DNA from: Candidatus Woesearchaeota archaeon
GTDB taxonomy: Archaea > Nanobdellota > Nanobdellia > Woesearchaeales > B72-G16
NCBI GenBank assembly: GCA_003650545.1
Contig: QMQO01000001.1
Span: 68,845 to 105,539, forward strand
Reading direction: 5' to 3'
DNA: 36,695 bases
Made by a program: the position numbers and the translations under genes. The notes under the pieces are model-generated. The model searched no databases. It saw nothing but the letters and a program-made list of their open reading frames with translations, and was not told the origin of the DNA. Numbering within the stretch: the stretch's first letter is position 1; the number at the start of each line of letters is the position of its first letter. Of the stretch, positions 1 to 9,851 are shown one piece after another.

Positions 1-894
1 AGGTGAAATTCAGGGCTCAATTTTTTTAGAAAAAGATTACTGATCTTAGATTGAATTACTGAATTTTAGATTCTGATTTTAGATTGTTTTAGATTGAATA
101 TGTTATTTTTTTGTTATGATTTTTCATTAGTTTGAGTTTGATGATTTTCTGATGATTTTTCTCTAAACAATTTTTTTTAATTTGCATTTCTTTAATTTGT
201 TTTTCTTATTTTTAATATTTTATCTTTGATGTTTTATAGTGCATTTTTAAAATTTTAAATAAGAATAAAGAATAATAAATCTATTCTGAAGATTTAATCT
301 GATGTTTTGAAATGTACTGATGTTTTGAAATGTAATAAATGTTTTTCATTTTTGCTTAAAATGTTTAGCTTTTTACACATACAATTTTCTTAGCATTTTT
401 GCATTTTTTGTTTATTTTTTTCTTTTTTTTAAACTTGTTTTTTCAAAAATAAAATACCGACAAAAGTTTTCATTATACCAATTCTATTTTCTAATTATGC
501 TTACTTTATTCGGTAGTTCTGTGTTGTAATTATGCAGATTTATGTCGTCATTTTTCAGATATTCATTGGCTTTATTTTTATCATATTTTTATTTAAATAG
601 GAAAAAAGTCTATAGAAAAAGTGAGTTTTTGATTTTTATTTTTATTGGTTATAACTTGTATGACTTGTAACTTAAAATAAGATGAGTGTGCTAAAAATAA
701 GTAATCTAAGCTGAAATATTTTTAGCTATAAATCGAACAGACTTAAAAATGATAGGTTGTTGAAAATAGAATAAACTTTTGTGTTAGGCACTATTTAATT
801 TACTATTGAAGAAGAAATTTTATTTGATTTTATCGACGAGAAAAGTTTTATCTTGTTTTTTATAGTTTTATATGTTTCTTTATAGTTTTATTCA
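1..894. other. AT-rich gene-free stretch
   Basis: No convincing reading frame is seen on either strand. The sequence is rich in T runs and loose repeats of TTTTAGATT near 45-100, plus one exact tandem repeat listed separately. It lies downstream of the stop codon of the large minus-strand secreted protein gene, so part of it is probably that operon's 3' region with U-rich termination signals. I see no tRNA, IS element or CRISPR repeat in it. Confidence 0.6.
299..334. repeat. Exact 18-bp tandem duplication
   Basis: Two adjacent identical copies of CTGATGTTTTGAAATGTA occupy 299-316 and 317-334. They lie in otherwise non-coding AT-rich DNA. No function can be assigned; replication slippage is the simplest origin. 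Confidence 0.85.
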
Positions 895-3800
895 TTATTT
901 GCATCCATAAACCTTTATGCTTTTTCTTGCGACTGTGTAGCGGTTTTTGTCTTCAACAATAACTCTTAAATAGCTGTTTTTTGGAATAGCGGCTTTAGTA
1001 TTACAAGTGAACTCATCATCTGCTGTCTGTTCCAGAAGTTTTGGGCAAATCTCTTGATTAACATAAACATTAACCTTTTCTGGGATCTGGCTACAGTCTC
1101 CTTCACGATTGATCTTTATGGTTATCTTGCTATTAATAGGTAAGGGTGTTTTTTGTTTTTCAGGGCAATCATTAACTTCAGGCTCGATGATCTGGATACA
1201 ATGTTCAAGTGATGTATATTCTTCGCCTTTGAATTCTGCAATAATAGCTCCTGGTTCGCAGACTTCGGCAAAATCTGCATCAACAACAGGAGCAACAGCA
1301 CTTGGTGTGCTATCTGTGGTGTAGTATAAATCAGCATGTACTTCGCCTTTTCCAATCGAGAATATGTTTTGGAGGAATGTTTTCATGTCTTCATTATCCT
1401 TATAGTCACTTATATCTGTAGAGCATCTTACTTTAATATTTTCTAGATTGTCAATTGAGATTTTATTTTTATATTCATTTTCTTTTTTGCAAATAAGTTT
1501 TCTGTCTTTGTTATTTATGTAGATATCTATATATGCATTATTCGCTTCACGTGCTCCACAATCATTTGCTACAATCACTTTAATATCTTCACCTTTACAT
1601 AGTGGCTTGCTTGCAACATCGCTTCTTGAAACAGGTTCTATTATTTCTAGCTTGGCGTTGTGTTTACAGATATTGAAGTCTTTAGGGATCATGGCATCGT
1701 ACACTGGCTCGAGCGTAAGTACGAGTTCATTTCCCTCAGAATCTCTCAGCACTTCTGCGCTCTCACCAGTATAATCTTGAATATTTGGATCAGCGTCGTT
1801 GTTCTTGTCGTTGAATAATGTTAACTCTAGCTTGTATCTGCCTGTTTTGAAATCAGGTATGATTTTTTCAGGAGTCTTCTCAAGAATATAGCTAACTTCG
1901 TCATCAACTTTAGCATAGACTGATAATGGTTTAACACTGGGCCGAGTTAAATATATGTTTATATAGCTATTACTAACATCGGAATCATCAGCATCACACT
2001 CTACAGCATATTCATCATCTTTAGTCTGCTGACACTCTATTGTCTGTCTTTGGCCATTTTTAAATAACACCCATTCAGCAGTTATATGATAATATTGGAC
2101 TTGTGTAGTAGAGGCCTCACTACCAATTTCTTCAGTCTGTGTTAATCTTCTATCTGCTACAATAAAAGATATCTTGTGAGGTTGATTATTTTCTATTTTA
2201 GAGATGATTTGAGAGATGTCTATTGGGCCTATTCTGAATTTTTCTTCTTCTTCTTTAAGATTGCTAAATGGTCCGTTTTCACCAAATTCAATAGCCTTGA
2301 TCTCTCTTGGTTTGTCTGGAGTAAGTGTCATAAAGTTACTAATTGTGCCGCGCTTTTTTTCAGTTCCATCAGGATCTTTCAACACCCATTGAACAGATAT
2401 GGGGATTGGCTTTTCAGCATCAGTAGATTCAAGATCGAACTTGACAAACAGAGGACTTCCAGGATAGTATCTCTTGTTTTGAGGCACTAACATTATTTTG
2501 TGCTTTGTAACAGAACCAAAGAATGCTTCAGGCATCAGGCTCTGGCATTTTATCCCAGGTGGAACAATGCTGAAACTACACATATACCCAAGGCCGCCCA
2601 TAAGCTTTATGTTTTCAATCTTTGGCTTGTCATTGCCAGGCTTTGTGAATGAGCCATGGATCTTGTAAGTGTCACCTAGTTGGTATTCATATTCTAGTAT
2701 AACCTTGTTGAACCAATCACCTGTATCAATATTATAATGCATTGTCTTTGTTACCTGGCTCATTGCAGGGATTGTGTATTGTTCTATAAGTAAAGGTTGT
2801 TGTTGGGGTTTACAGCTTTCCTTGTGTTCACCACTTAAAGGATCACACACTAACCAGAGTCTATAGGTTACATCAGTGCTGCCAGAGATTATACCAAGAC
2901 TGATTGTGTAGTCAATACTCAGCTTGTTTGTGAATGGGTTATAGTAGCCTGCTCTTGCCTTTGGCATCATAGGACCTATTATTGGCGGTGTTGGTACAGT
3001 GATGATAGTATCAATTAATGCGTTTATGTCTGTCCAGTCGCCTGTAAATGCAACCATGCAAAACTTGTTAACTAAACCATCTCTGGTAAAACCAATCTGG
3101 CTTGCTAGCTTTGTTCCTGCATATCTGTCCTCAATTGTCTGTTTTGCGGGGTTATCTTGCATAAGTTCTATCATGTTCTCTTTTCTATTTATAAATGTTT
3201 GAGGTCTGTCTCTGGTTGCATACTTCCTAAGCGCGTAGCCGATCCAGTCGCATGTGTACTGGCCGATCATGCGCTCACAATAACCGCCTTGTACCTTACC
3301 ATAATAGGCTTCTGATAGACATTGTTTCATAGCTTCTAGGATTCTCTTATAATTAAGAAGGTGACTATGTATTCCTGTGATACAACCACACTGTATGCTT
3401 GTGATTATGTCGTCATAAGGATTGATGTTTTTCTTGCCAAAGCATTTGACATCGTCAAAGTATGGAGCTTTATCAATATAACAACCTCGCGGCAGAGCTA
3501 GACGTTCTTTGCCAAAACGAGGATTATTTCTTATAGATTGGATATCATCAGAGAAGAATTGTTGATACTCTAGGTTATCAACGCAGATATAATATTCCTC
3601 AGCCCCAGACGATCCTATGCCGCCATATGCAACTGCAGCACCAGGAAAACCAGTGTAGCCTATGACTGTTCTCTTTACAAGCTTCTTGTTGTTCTTGCAT
3701 TTTATGGTTGCTTTGTTATCTTGTGTGGTTATCTCAAAATCTTGGCTATCTAATTGTTTGTATGATTTATATATATCTGAATTCACACTTATTGTTGCTT

Positions 3801-5982
3801 TCTCTAGGTCATATTCATACTTGAACACCTTATTACCAATCTTGAATGTTTTTGTTTGTTTCTGCAACAAGGCGTTTTCTGCAATTTTCCTGTTCTCTGG
3901 GGTATCTTTTAAATTATTATTATCAAGATAGGCCTCAATTTTCTTGTCAGTGATTGCATTATTGATCTGTTTAGATGTTAAGCCGAATCTGTTGCAGTCT
4001 GGTGGTACTGAGGGACAACCAACTCTGTCACACACACTATACAATGAACGTTGATTGCTTTCTGAATATGGTGCAAAGAGATTGTAGAGCTGATGCGCAA
4101 CACAGATGCCGAGTGCTGCTTTTGATGCTGAGCTGGTGTATTTTGTTATCTTTTCCAAGCCTTTGATTCCTTTATTCAATGTTTTTATTGTCTTGTTCAC
4201 GAACTTGGGTGAGAGCCATCTGCTTGTTTCTAATGGCTTTTCAACCTTGATTTTGTGCTCAATATACTGAATTTTAATTGTGTCTGTTTTATCGCCAGCT
4301 TCTTGGTAAGTAATCCTAACCTTTAGTGCAAAATCAATAGTGTCAGGAAGATCTTTGTAGACATCTCCCTGGAACTGTCTGACCTGAATCTTGTTATAAA
4401 CAAACCAGTTGTTTTGGTCATCTCGCCATGCGCGAATGCCTTTGTGATCTTTAACTGCGATGAAATGGTTATCTAGCCTGTTACCATCAAGATCGATTGA
4501 GATGCTTTTTATCTTAACCCTGGTTGGATCGCCTATAACATAATTTAGATCGTACATTAATGAGACCTCAACAGGGCCTAAACGCATGGTATCTGTATAA
4601 ACTTCATTTGGTATTGTAAAGACGTTTGTGATTTGCCACTCGTTTGCACCAGGAACCATCTGGAACATTACTGATGTCTGAGCAATATTGCCTGCCTCGT
4701 CCATTGCAATAATAGTAAGGTGGTTTGCACCTTCTGCAATGCCGATGTATTTCTCAAAGTTTCCTGGACCTGCATGAAATGTTTTATCGTATTTGGCGAT
4801 TTCAGCGAACAGATCTATCCTGGTTGGATCTGTTGGATCATTGGCTTGGAGTATGATGTCGCCTGTCGGGCTTGTCATGATTGTAACAAAGTCTTTATTA
4901 AGCTGCTGAGTGAAGGCTTCCTCGCCAGTGTTTATAACACGGACCCATGCTTCTTCTGAGAGTTCGCCTTCCAGCTTGATAACTGTTTTATGATATGGAC
5001 CTGGATCGCTTGTTATCGTGATCGTAGGCGGCGTTACATCGACCTTAACATCGAAGCTATGTGTTGCATTATTTCCTGCTGCATCCCTAGCAAGAAATGT
5101 TATTCTATGAATTGCTTCACCTGTTATAGGAAAGGTATCATTTATCCTACCTGTCGTTGCGTTGAATCCTGTGAGTTGCTTGAAATCGCATCTGCTTATA
5201 TTTTTTGGTGTTACATAGTCTTTTTCTGTTAGAATCTCATCGCAAAAAAAGATTGTTACATTTTCAGATACACTACCTGTTACAGGAAGTTTTGCTTTGT
5301 AAGTTGCCTTTGGCAGCGGATCAATAACAAAAATAGGAGGGTCTATATCAATTGTAGTGGTGAACCACTCGGTCTTTATATTTCCTGCAGGATCTTTGCT
5401 TATAACAGTTACATTATTAAAACCACGGTTTAGAATGACAGAGAAATTAAATTTACCAGAAGAACCTGTCTTAAACATATAATCTGTAGTGCCTCCGATC
5501 AGTGGAATCTGTTTTTGACCAAGGAATACTGTGATTTCTGTGTTGGGCTCAGAGCCACCAGACACAGGAAACTTGAATCTGTTGTAATATTTTGGTAGTG
5601 CGTCCAATAATATACGGATGTCTTTTATCTCTTGTGTTTTGAAGTTATAATATCGACCATGATTATTATCTATTGTGTTGTTGAGACCTATAATGAAATA
5701 ATATATTGTGTCTGGCTCTAGATTTTCAATTATGAAGGTGTGTTGCTTCATCACAGCAGGAATTGCGATTGTGTTGTTTAGGTTAGTTCTTTCTTTACCA
5801 TAGTGTATTGATGTGTTGTAATATTCTGTAGTGTTAAATCTGATTATGGCTGAGTCGAGTGTTGTCTCTTTCTTGATAGTTAAGGCGGATGATGCTGGTA
5901 TGATTATTAGAGTAATGATTATTAGAGTAAATAGGATAATCAAACCTAAGATTTTATCTGATTTATTTGATCTCTGGTGCAT
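895..5982 (-). CDS. Giant secreted surface protein, Ig/FN3-like repeats
   Basis: About 1,695 residues. I start at the ATG at 5982 rather than the ORF's first possible start at 6057, because a hydrophobic signal/anchor (about residues 11-33) follows directly and a GAGGT Shine-Dalgarno-like stretch sits just upstream. After the signal come an FN3-like domain (about 40-120, ending in a LEPDTIYYF-type motif) and several Ig-like beta domains with a DPAGN/DAAGN pattern (about 130-450). A Cys-rich middle (about 650-980) is the least repetitive part, and more beta-rich sequence follows to the C-terminus. No catalytic motif is recognised. Its start overlaps the end of the upstream 669-residue gene by 20 nt, so the two are probably co-translated. 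Likely a cell-surface or envelope protein; exact role unknown. Confidence 0.75.
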   Translation of the reverse strand: MHQRSNKSDKILGLIILFTLIIITLIIIPASSALTIKKETTLDSAIIRFNTTEYYNTSIHYGKERTNLNNTIAIPAVMKQHTFIIENLEPDTIYYFIIGLNNTIDNNHGRYYNFKTQEIKDIRILLDALPKYYNRFKFPVSGGSEPNTEITVFLGQKQIPLIGGTTDYMFKTGSSGKFNFSVILNRGFNNVTVISKDPAGNIKTEWFTTTIDIDPPIFVIDPLPKATYKAKLPVTGSVSENVTIFFCDEILTEKDYVTPKNISRCDFKQLTGFNATTGRINDTFPITGEAIHRITFLARDAAGNNATHSFDVKVDVTPPTITITSDPGPYHKTVIKLEGELSEEAWVRVINTGEEAFTQQLNKDFVTIMTSPTGDIILQANDPTDPTRIDLFAEIAKYDKTFHAGPGNFEKYIGIAEGANHLTIIAMDEAGNIAQTSVMFQMVPGANEWQITNVFTIPNEVYTDTMRLGPVEVSLMYDLNYVIGDPTRVKIKSISIDLDGNRLDNHFIAVKDHKGIRAWRDDQNNWFVYNKIQVRQFQGDVYKDLPDTIDFALKVRITYQEAGDKTDTIKIQYIEHKIKVEKPLETSRWLSPKFVNKTIKTLNKGIKGLEKITKYTSSASKAALGICVAHQLYNLFAPYSESNQRSLYSVCDRVGCPSVPPDCNRFGLTSKQINNAITDKKIEAYLDNNNLKDTPENRKIAENALLQKQTKTFKIGNKVFKYEYDLEKATISVNSDIYKSYKQLDSQDFEITTQDNKATIKCKNNKKLVKRTVIGYTGFPGAAVAYGGIGSSGAEEYYICVDNLEYQQFFSDDIQSIRNNPRFGKERLALPRGCYIDKAPYFDDVKCFGKKNINPYDDIITSIQCGCITGIHSHLLNYKRILEAMKQCLSEAYYGKVQGGYCERMIGQYTCDWIGYALRKYATRDRPQTFINRKENMIELMQDNPAKQTIEDRYAGTKLASQIGFTRDGLVNKFCMVAFTGDWTDINALIDTIITVPTPPIIGPMMPKARAGYYNPFTNKLSIDYTISLGIISGSTDVTYRLWLVCDPLSGEHKESCKPQQQPLLIEQYTIPAMSQVTKTMHYNIDTGDWFNKVILEYEYQLGDTYKIHGSFTKPGNDKPKIENIKLMGGLGYMCSFSIVPPGIKCQSLMPEAFFGSVTKHKIMLVPQNKRYYPGSPLFVKFDLESTDAEKPIPISVQWVLKDPDGTEKKRGTISNFMTLTPDKPREIKAIEFGENGPFSNLKEEEEKFRIGPIDISQIISKIENNQPHKISFIVADRRLTQTEEIGSEASTTQVQYYHITAEWVLFKNGQRQTIECQQTKDDEYAVECDADDSDVSNSYINIYLTRPSVKPLSVYAKVDDEVSYILEKTPEKIIPDFKTGRYKLELTLFNDKNNDADPNIQDYTGESAEVLRDSEGNELVLTLEPVYDAMIPKDFNICKHNAKLEIIEPVSRSDVASKPLCKGEDIKVIVANDCGAREANNAYIDIYINNKDRKLICKKENEYKNKISIDNLENIKVRCSTDISDYKDNEDMKTFLQNIFSIGKGEVHADLYYTTDSTPSAVAPVVDADFAEVCEPGAIIAEFKGEEYTSLEHCIQIIEPEVNDCPEKQKTPLPINSKITIKINREGDCSQIPEKVNVYVNQEICPKLLEQTADDEFTCNTKAAIPKNSYLRVIVEDKNRYTVARKSIKVYGCK

Positions 5983-7972
5983 TTTGTGGTGACCTCGTAA
6001 CAATGATGTTGTTCCAGTTCTGCGCAAATGTATCAATGTCAGGACTCTCTGTTGCAAGGATGTTAAACTTGATTTTTCTGGCGCCTGAAAGTTGATCGCG
6101 TGTGATTCTGTAGTTGTCTAGCTGAAGCCCACCAATTGGTAGATCTCCTTTGATGAGAACCGCTTTTATGTTGTAGCTGTAGTCTCCGAAGATCAGCTCA
6201 AAGGTGTTATAGTCGCGAGCCGCTTCGACACTCGGGTAGAATATTGTTTTTTTGAAATTGTTCTCTTTGTTCTCAACCTCTATAAAGACGGTTTCGTTTT
6301 CCAGAAGCTGGCGCATTGAATCATCAGTAGTATCTATAATGTTAATCTCAACTTCCAACTGCTTTAGCTCCTTTAGATTAAATGAAACTACCTCTTCGTC
6401 TATGTTGTTGTCTGATGTAATCTCTGTTAGTTGATCTGGTAGATATCCTTGTTTGCTTGCAGTCAAGATACCGTTTCTACAGTTAGGTAATCTTGTGCTT
6501 AAGAAAGGTTCTGGGCTTAGCTTGATTTGGCTTCCCTCAAAGTATTGATAGTCTGTTTGCCCAATGTTACATTCAAAGCGTGCACACCTGTAAGTGATGT
6601 TGACTCCAGCCAGACTCTCTCCTGTTTCAAAATCTTGTGCAAAGATAAGAAATTTAGAGTCTTTGCTGTTACAATAGTCATTTTTAGTTAACCCTTGGTC
6701 AATGCTATCATCAAGCACAATCTTATAAGGATTTGTTATCTTGTAAGGTTGGTTCTTCTTTATTTGTACAGGGATCAGGAAATAAAAAATTGCCTGATCG
6801 CCTACAGTGTCAGTCACGTCTGTTATCTTAAATAATAACGGGTAACTAACATCATAGAAATGGTGGTATATCTTTATACACTGACCGATCAATGGGATAT
6901 TTCGCTCGTAAGGCTCTACAAGAAAGCCAGTTTTCGGTGCAACATCAAAAGACATAGGAAACAACTCAACTTCCCGACCATTTCTTTCGATAGTTGCATC
7001 AGAGAATTGGTGCTCAACTTTTAATTTACTGTGTTTTTTTGTTAATGGAATTACATAATTTATCTTGGATGCGTCAGGGTCGTCGGTTGGAAAGATTCTT
7101 GGTGATCTATAATAATCCAAATAATCTTGAAGCTCCGGCGATGTTATTTGTGATGGTGCTGTGTTCTTAAACTCGAGAAATCGCAGATTATATTTTATTA
7201 TTTTCTTCAGGTCCTCCTTAAGATCTGAGACAAGCCACTGACGTTGACCACAGTAAAACTCTGCACCTTGATAAGGGAATTTCCCCAGCCTATCAGTATT
7301 CGCTGTTGCAATCATGTCCATTGTAAGCTTTTCTAAAAATAAATTTTGATTTTCATAATCGTTAATTTCGTTTGCTAGATCAATCATGTCTCCCAAACGA
7401 ACCTTGATAACAGCTTGGTATTCAGGCAGACTTTTAGTCTTTGTTCTGCCAAGATCTGAGATTCTTATTGGATAGTTGACAACCACAACAACTCTGTCTG
7501 TTTGTATGGATACTTCAACTTGCAAAGGAACATTTTCTTCTATTATGAATTCTTGCTTAAAGAAAGACAGATTTGCTGTGCATTTTCTAAGATTTGTTTT
7601 GATGTATTTGCTAAGCTGCTTTTCAACATCTTTTCTGTCTAGTGAGCGATCCTCACCTTCGTAATACCAGTATGGAATTTTGTATGCGCCGTATTCATAG
7701 TATGCGAGAGGATTTCTGTCGATATGCGGCGGAAGCTCGATATATCCGCCCTGTAGCGATGCAAGCTTTATTGCTTCTCTTGTTAAATCATTGATACAAC
7801 CATCAACTGTGTTCTTGATGGGCATGAATTCTATTGGAATAGGTGGTCTTGGCTCAACCTGTCTCAGCTCTGTTAGAATGTATGATGTTAGAGCAACTAA
7901 TATTAGAACGATTAGGCCGATGATTATATAAGTGGTTATCTGACCTTTTTCACCTTTTTTTTCTAATGGCAT
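5963..7972 (-). CDS. Membrane-anchored extracytoplasmic protein, pilin-like N-terminus
   Basis: 669 residues. The N-terminus has a short basic segment, then KGQITTYIIIGLI and one hydrophobic helix (about 13-33). This resembles archaeal class III (pilin-type) leaders, but the usual +5 Glu is absent, so a simple N-terminal anchor is equally possible. The rest is a large, mostly beta/alpha soluble region with few cysteines and no motif I can name. The start codon overlaps the stop of the upstream ribbon-helix-helix gene (ATGCCATTAG), and the 3' end overlaps the start of the giant surface protein. The three genes look like one translationally coupled operon. Probably extracellular and a partner of the downstream giant protein; this is inferred from gene order only. 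Confidence 0.7.
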   Translation of the reverse strand: MPLEKKGEKGQITTYIIIGLIVLILVALTSYILTELRQVEPRPPIPIEFMPIKNTVDGCINDLTREAIKLASLQGGYIELPPHIDRNPLAYYEYGAYKIPYWYYEGEDRSLDRKDVEKQLSKYIKTNLRKCTANLSFFKQEFIIEENVPLQVEVSIQTDRVVVVVNYPIRISDLGRTKTKSLPEYQAVIKVRLGDMIDLANEINDYENQNLFLEKLTMDMIATANTDRLGKFPYQGAEFYCGQRQWLVSDLKEDLKKIIKYNLRFLEFKNTAPSQITSPELQDYLDYYRSPRIFPTDDPDASKINYVIPLTKKHSKLKVEHQFSDATIERNGREVELFPMSFDVAPKTGFLVEPYERNIPLIGQCIKIYHHFYDVSYPLLFKITDVTDTVGDQAIFYFLIPVQIKKNQPYKITNPYKIVLDDSIDQGLTKNDYCNSKDSKFLIFAQDFETGESLAGVNITYRCARFECNIGQTDYQYFEGSQIKLSPEPFLSTRLPNCRNGILTASKQGYLPDQLTEITSDNNIDEEVVSFNLKELKQLEVEINIIDTTDDSMRQLLENETVFIEVENKENNFKKTIFYPSVEAARDYNTFELIFGDYSYNIKAVLIKGDLPIGGLQLDNYRITRDQLSGARKIKFNILATESPDIDTFAQNWNNIIVTRSPQNAPEIK

Positions 7973-8145
7973 TTTTTATTTATTTTCCTTTTAGTCAAAC
8001 TTTTATTCCAACTTTTCTTTAGCAAGTATTCTATGTAGGTAGAGATCTTTATCATGTTTTTATCACAGTATTCTCTAATCTCTTTGTAGAGATTTTTGTC
8101 TAGAGAAATGCTGATCTTGATTTTTGTCTGATTACCTTTAAGCAT
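7963..8145 (-). CDS. Small ribbon-helix-helix protein
   Basis: 60 residues. The segment KIKISISLDKNLYKEIREYC followed by an amphipathic helix ending in YIEYLLKKSW has the beta-strand/helix/helix pattern of CopG/MetJ-type ribbon-helix-helix DNA-binding proteins. The C-terminus is basic. The gene ends inside the start codon region of the 669-residue membrane protein gene (10-nt overlap), so it is the first gene of the surface operon. Such proteins usually bind operators as dimers, so autoregulation of this operon is plausible but not shown. No toxin gene is adjacent, which argues against a simple toxin-antitoxin pair. No Shine-Dalgarno is visible before the ATG. Confidence 0.65.
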   Translation of the reverse strand: MLKGNQTKIKISISLDKNLYKEIREYCDKNMIKISTYIEYLLKKSWNKSLTKRKINKKCH

Positions 8146-8458
8146 TTTTTTTTCTTAATTTTCTTACTTATCTTACCTGTATTACTTGTATGTTTTAACC
8201 TACTTTTAGGATTTGTCCTGAAAGTATTACTTAAATCTATGTTATGTTACTTAATGTTATATAAATCTTTTGGATTCTAATATTCTAATAATATGAAATC
8301 TATACAAAACTTACAAAACCTTAAATAATCCAAATCTTACTACCCAACATACAAGAGAATGAGCCTTGGCTATAAAAATGCTTGGATTTATTATGTAGTG
8401 GTGACTAGTAAGTTATTTATTCTGTTATGTTTTCTTACCTTTCTGAGAGGTAATTGCT
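8146..8458. promoter_or_regulatory. Divergent promoter region
   Basis: This 313-nt gap separates the minus-strand surface operon from the plus-strand 308-residue gene. On the plus strand GCTATAAAAATGC near 8369-8381 is a good TATA candidate, leaving a leader of roughly 60 nt with GAGAGGT just before the ATG at 8459. On the minus strand a TTTATATAA-like element near 8257-8266 could serve the ribbon-helix-helix operon. No small ORF is convincing. Confidence 0.45.
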
Positions 8459-9385
8459 ATGAACAATGATGATCAAAAAGATATTGACGAATTAATTAGA
8501 GAGTTGTTTCAAAAACAAGAGGAATCTGCAGAAAAGAAACTTTTGCTTCGTCCTTTTGACAGGGAGACTCTTTCCAAGATACCAAAGCGCGCTAGTTTTG
8601 ATGTCTTTAAGAAGCCTTTTTTTAAAGGGGTTAACCCAAGATTCAATCTTAGAATCAGACATATAGAAAATCTCGTTGAGTTGGAGTATCATTTAGAGTC
8701 TAATAAAAATCTTTATGGCGATTTTTTTAGTGTTTCTCCTATAAATTTTATTCCTGAGACCTCATATGAAGACAAATATGTTTCCTCTGTTATTCTTAGA
8801 TGTGAAGAGTATAGAAAGTATAATCAGCCAGAACCGATTGGACCAATAGAATCTGTGTGTGAAAAAGGTGTGTTTTTTTCTAATTATAAAGAGATCATTA
8901 TAGCAGAGTCTTTTAAAAGATCATTGTGTTTTGTAGATGCAAAAGATCACATTGCAGTGGCTCTGGTTGTTGGAGATGGTATATTAGTGCCTTCTTATGT
9001 TAAAGAACTTCACACATTTACATGTGATATCGAGTATGAAGATCATGTATTATATATGCGTTTTGTTGGACCAAAATACAAACTTAAGGATTCGCAATTG
9101 AGTGTGTATAATGATTCTTATCTGTTATATAAGCCAACCTCGACATATTCAAGATACTTTAAACAAATCTTTACCTTAGATGCTCTAGAGAGTAGGTTGC
9201 CCAGAGCAGCTACTATTGATGAGAGGATTAGCAGAATAAAAAATCAACTTGTTAGTTGCGGTTTAAAGCAAGATGTAATCTTTGCGTCATTAAAAATACC
9301 ATTTGGTACATTTGGTATGGGGCGTTCACTAAAAGAAAGGTATTTAGGTGTGTTAAGAGATTTATACCTAAAAAAATTAGGCTAA
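8459..9385 (+). CDS. Unknown protein, paralogue of the 9852 gene
   Basis: 308 residues, soluble by eye, with no signal peptide or membrane helix. I do not recognise the family. An acidic N-terminal extension of about 45 residues precedes a region resembling the neighbouring 9852-10523 product: NPRFNLRIRHIENLVEL against KPVFNLRVKRIDLRELL, VVGDGILVPSYVKELHTFTCDI against VVTGGTLLPCLVTDLHSIPCEI, and FTLDALESRLPRA against FTLEGLEARLKDA. The C-terminus is helical and basic. GAGAGGT lies 8 nt upstream of the ATG. The two genes are separated by about 470 nt of non-coding DNA, so they are a tandem duplication rather than a tight operon. No function is proposed. Confidence 0.7.
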   Translation: MNNDDQKDIDELIRELFQKQEESAEKKLLLRPFDRETLSKIPKRASFDVFKKPFFKGVNPRFNLRIRHIENLVELEYHLESNKNLYGDFFSVSPINFIPETSYEDKYVSSVILRCEEYRKYNQPEPIGPIESVCEKGVFFSNYKEIIIAESFKRSLCFVDAKDHIAVALVVGDGILVPSYVKELHTFTCDIEYEDHVLYMRFVGPKYKLKDSQLSVYNDSYLLYKPTSTYSRYFKQIFTLDALESRLPRAATIDERISRIKNQLVSCGLKQDVIFASLKIPFGTFGMGRSLKERYLGVLRDLYLKKLG

Positions 9386-9851
9386 ATTAAGTTAATCTTG
9401 GATTAATCAACCATTAATCAATCGAGTTTCGATAGCCATCTTTCATCGCTCACAGCAGTCATCCTTGAAAATAAATGGATTTTATAATTTTTAAAGAATG
9501 TAAATACTAAAGAATATAAATACTAGTGTTTAATAATATATTTATATGAGGTGTTTTTTTAATATATGAGATAGTTAATTTTTATATATTAGATTGTTAA
9601 TAATCTTTTGATTATTAAATCAAAAACATAATTCAAATTTGAATTGTGTTGGGTATGAATTTTGTTGAGATTGCAAAAATTTTGCAAAAATTTCAACTAT
9701 TTAAAAAATAAAAATTCAATTTAAAATCAAATTAAAATCCAAATTTTAGGTATTTATCTCAAATCAAGATGTTAAGGTTGTCCGTCCCTAAGGTTGTTAA
9801 GACTTATAGTTATATAGTTAAATTATATAGTTAAATTCGGGGGAGGGTAAA
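9386..9851. other. Non-coding gap between the two paralogues
   Basis: This 466-nt AT-rich stretch has no believable reading frame. Near 9590-9640 there are short self-complementary AT stretches (AATAATC/GATTATT). Just before the next gene, ATAGTTAAATT-like units recur near 9815-9838, next to the GGGGGAGG ribosome-binding site. No tRNA or box C/D pattern is clear. Confidence 0.5.
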
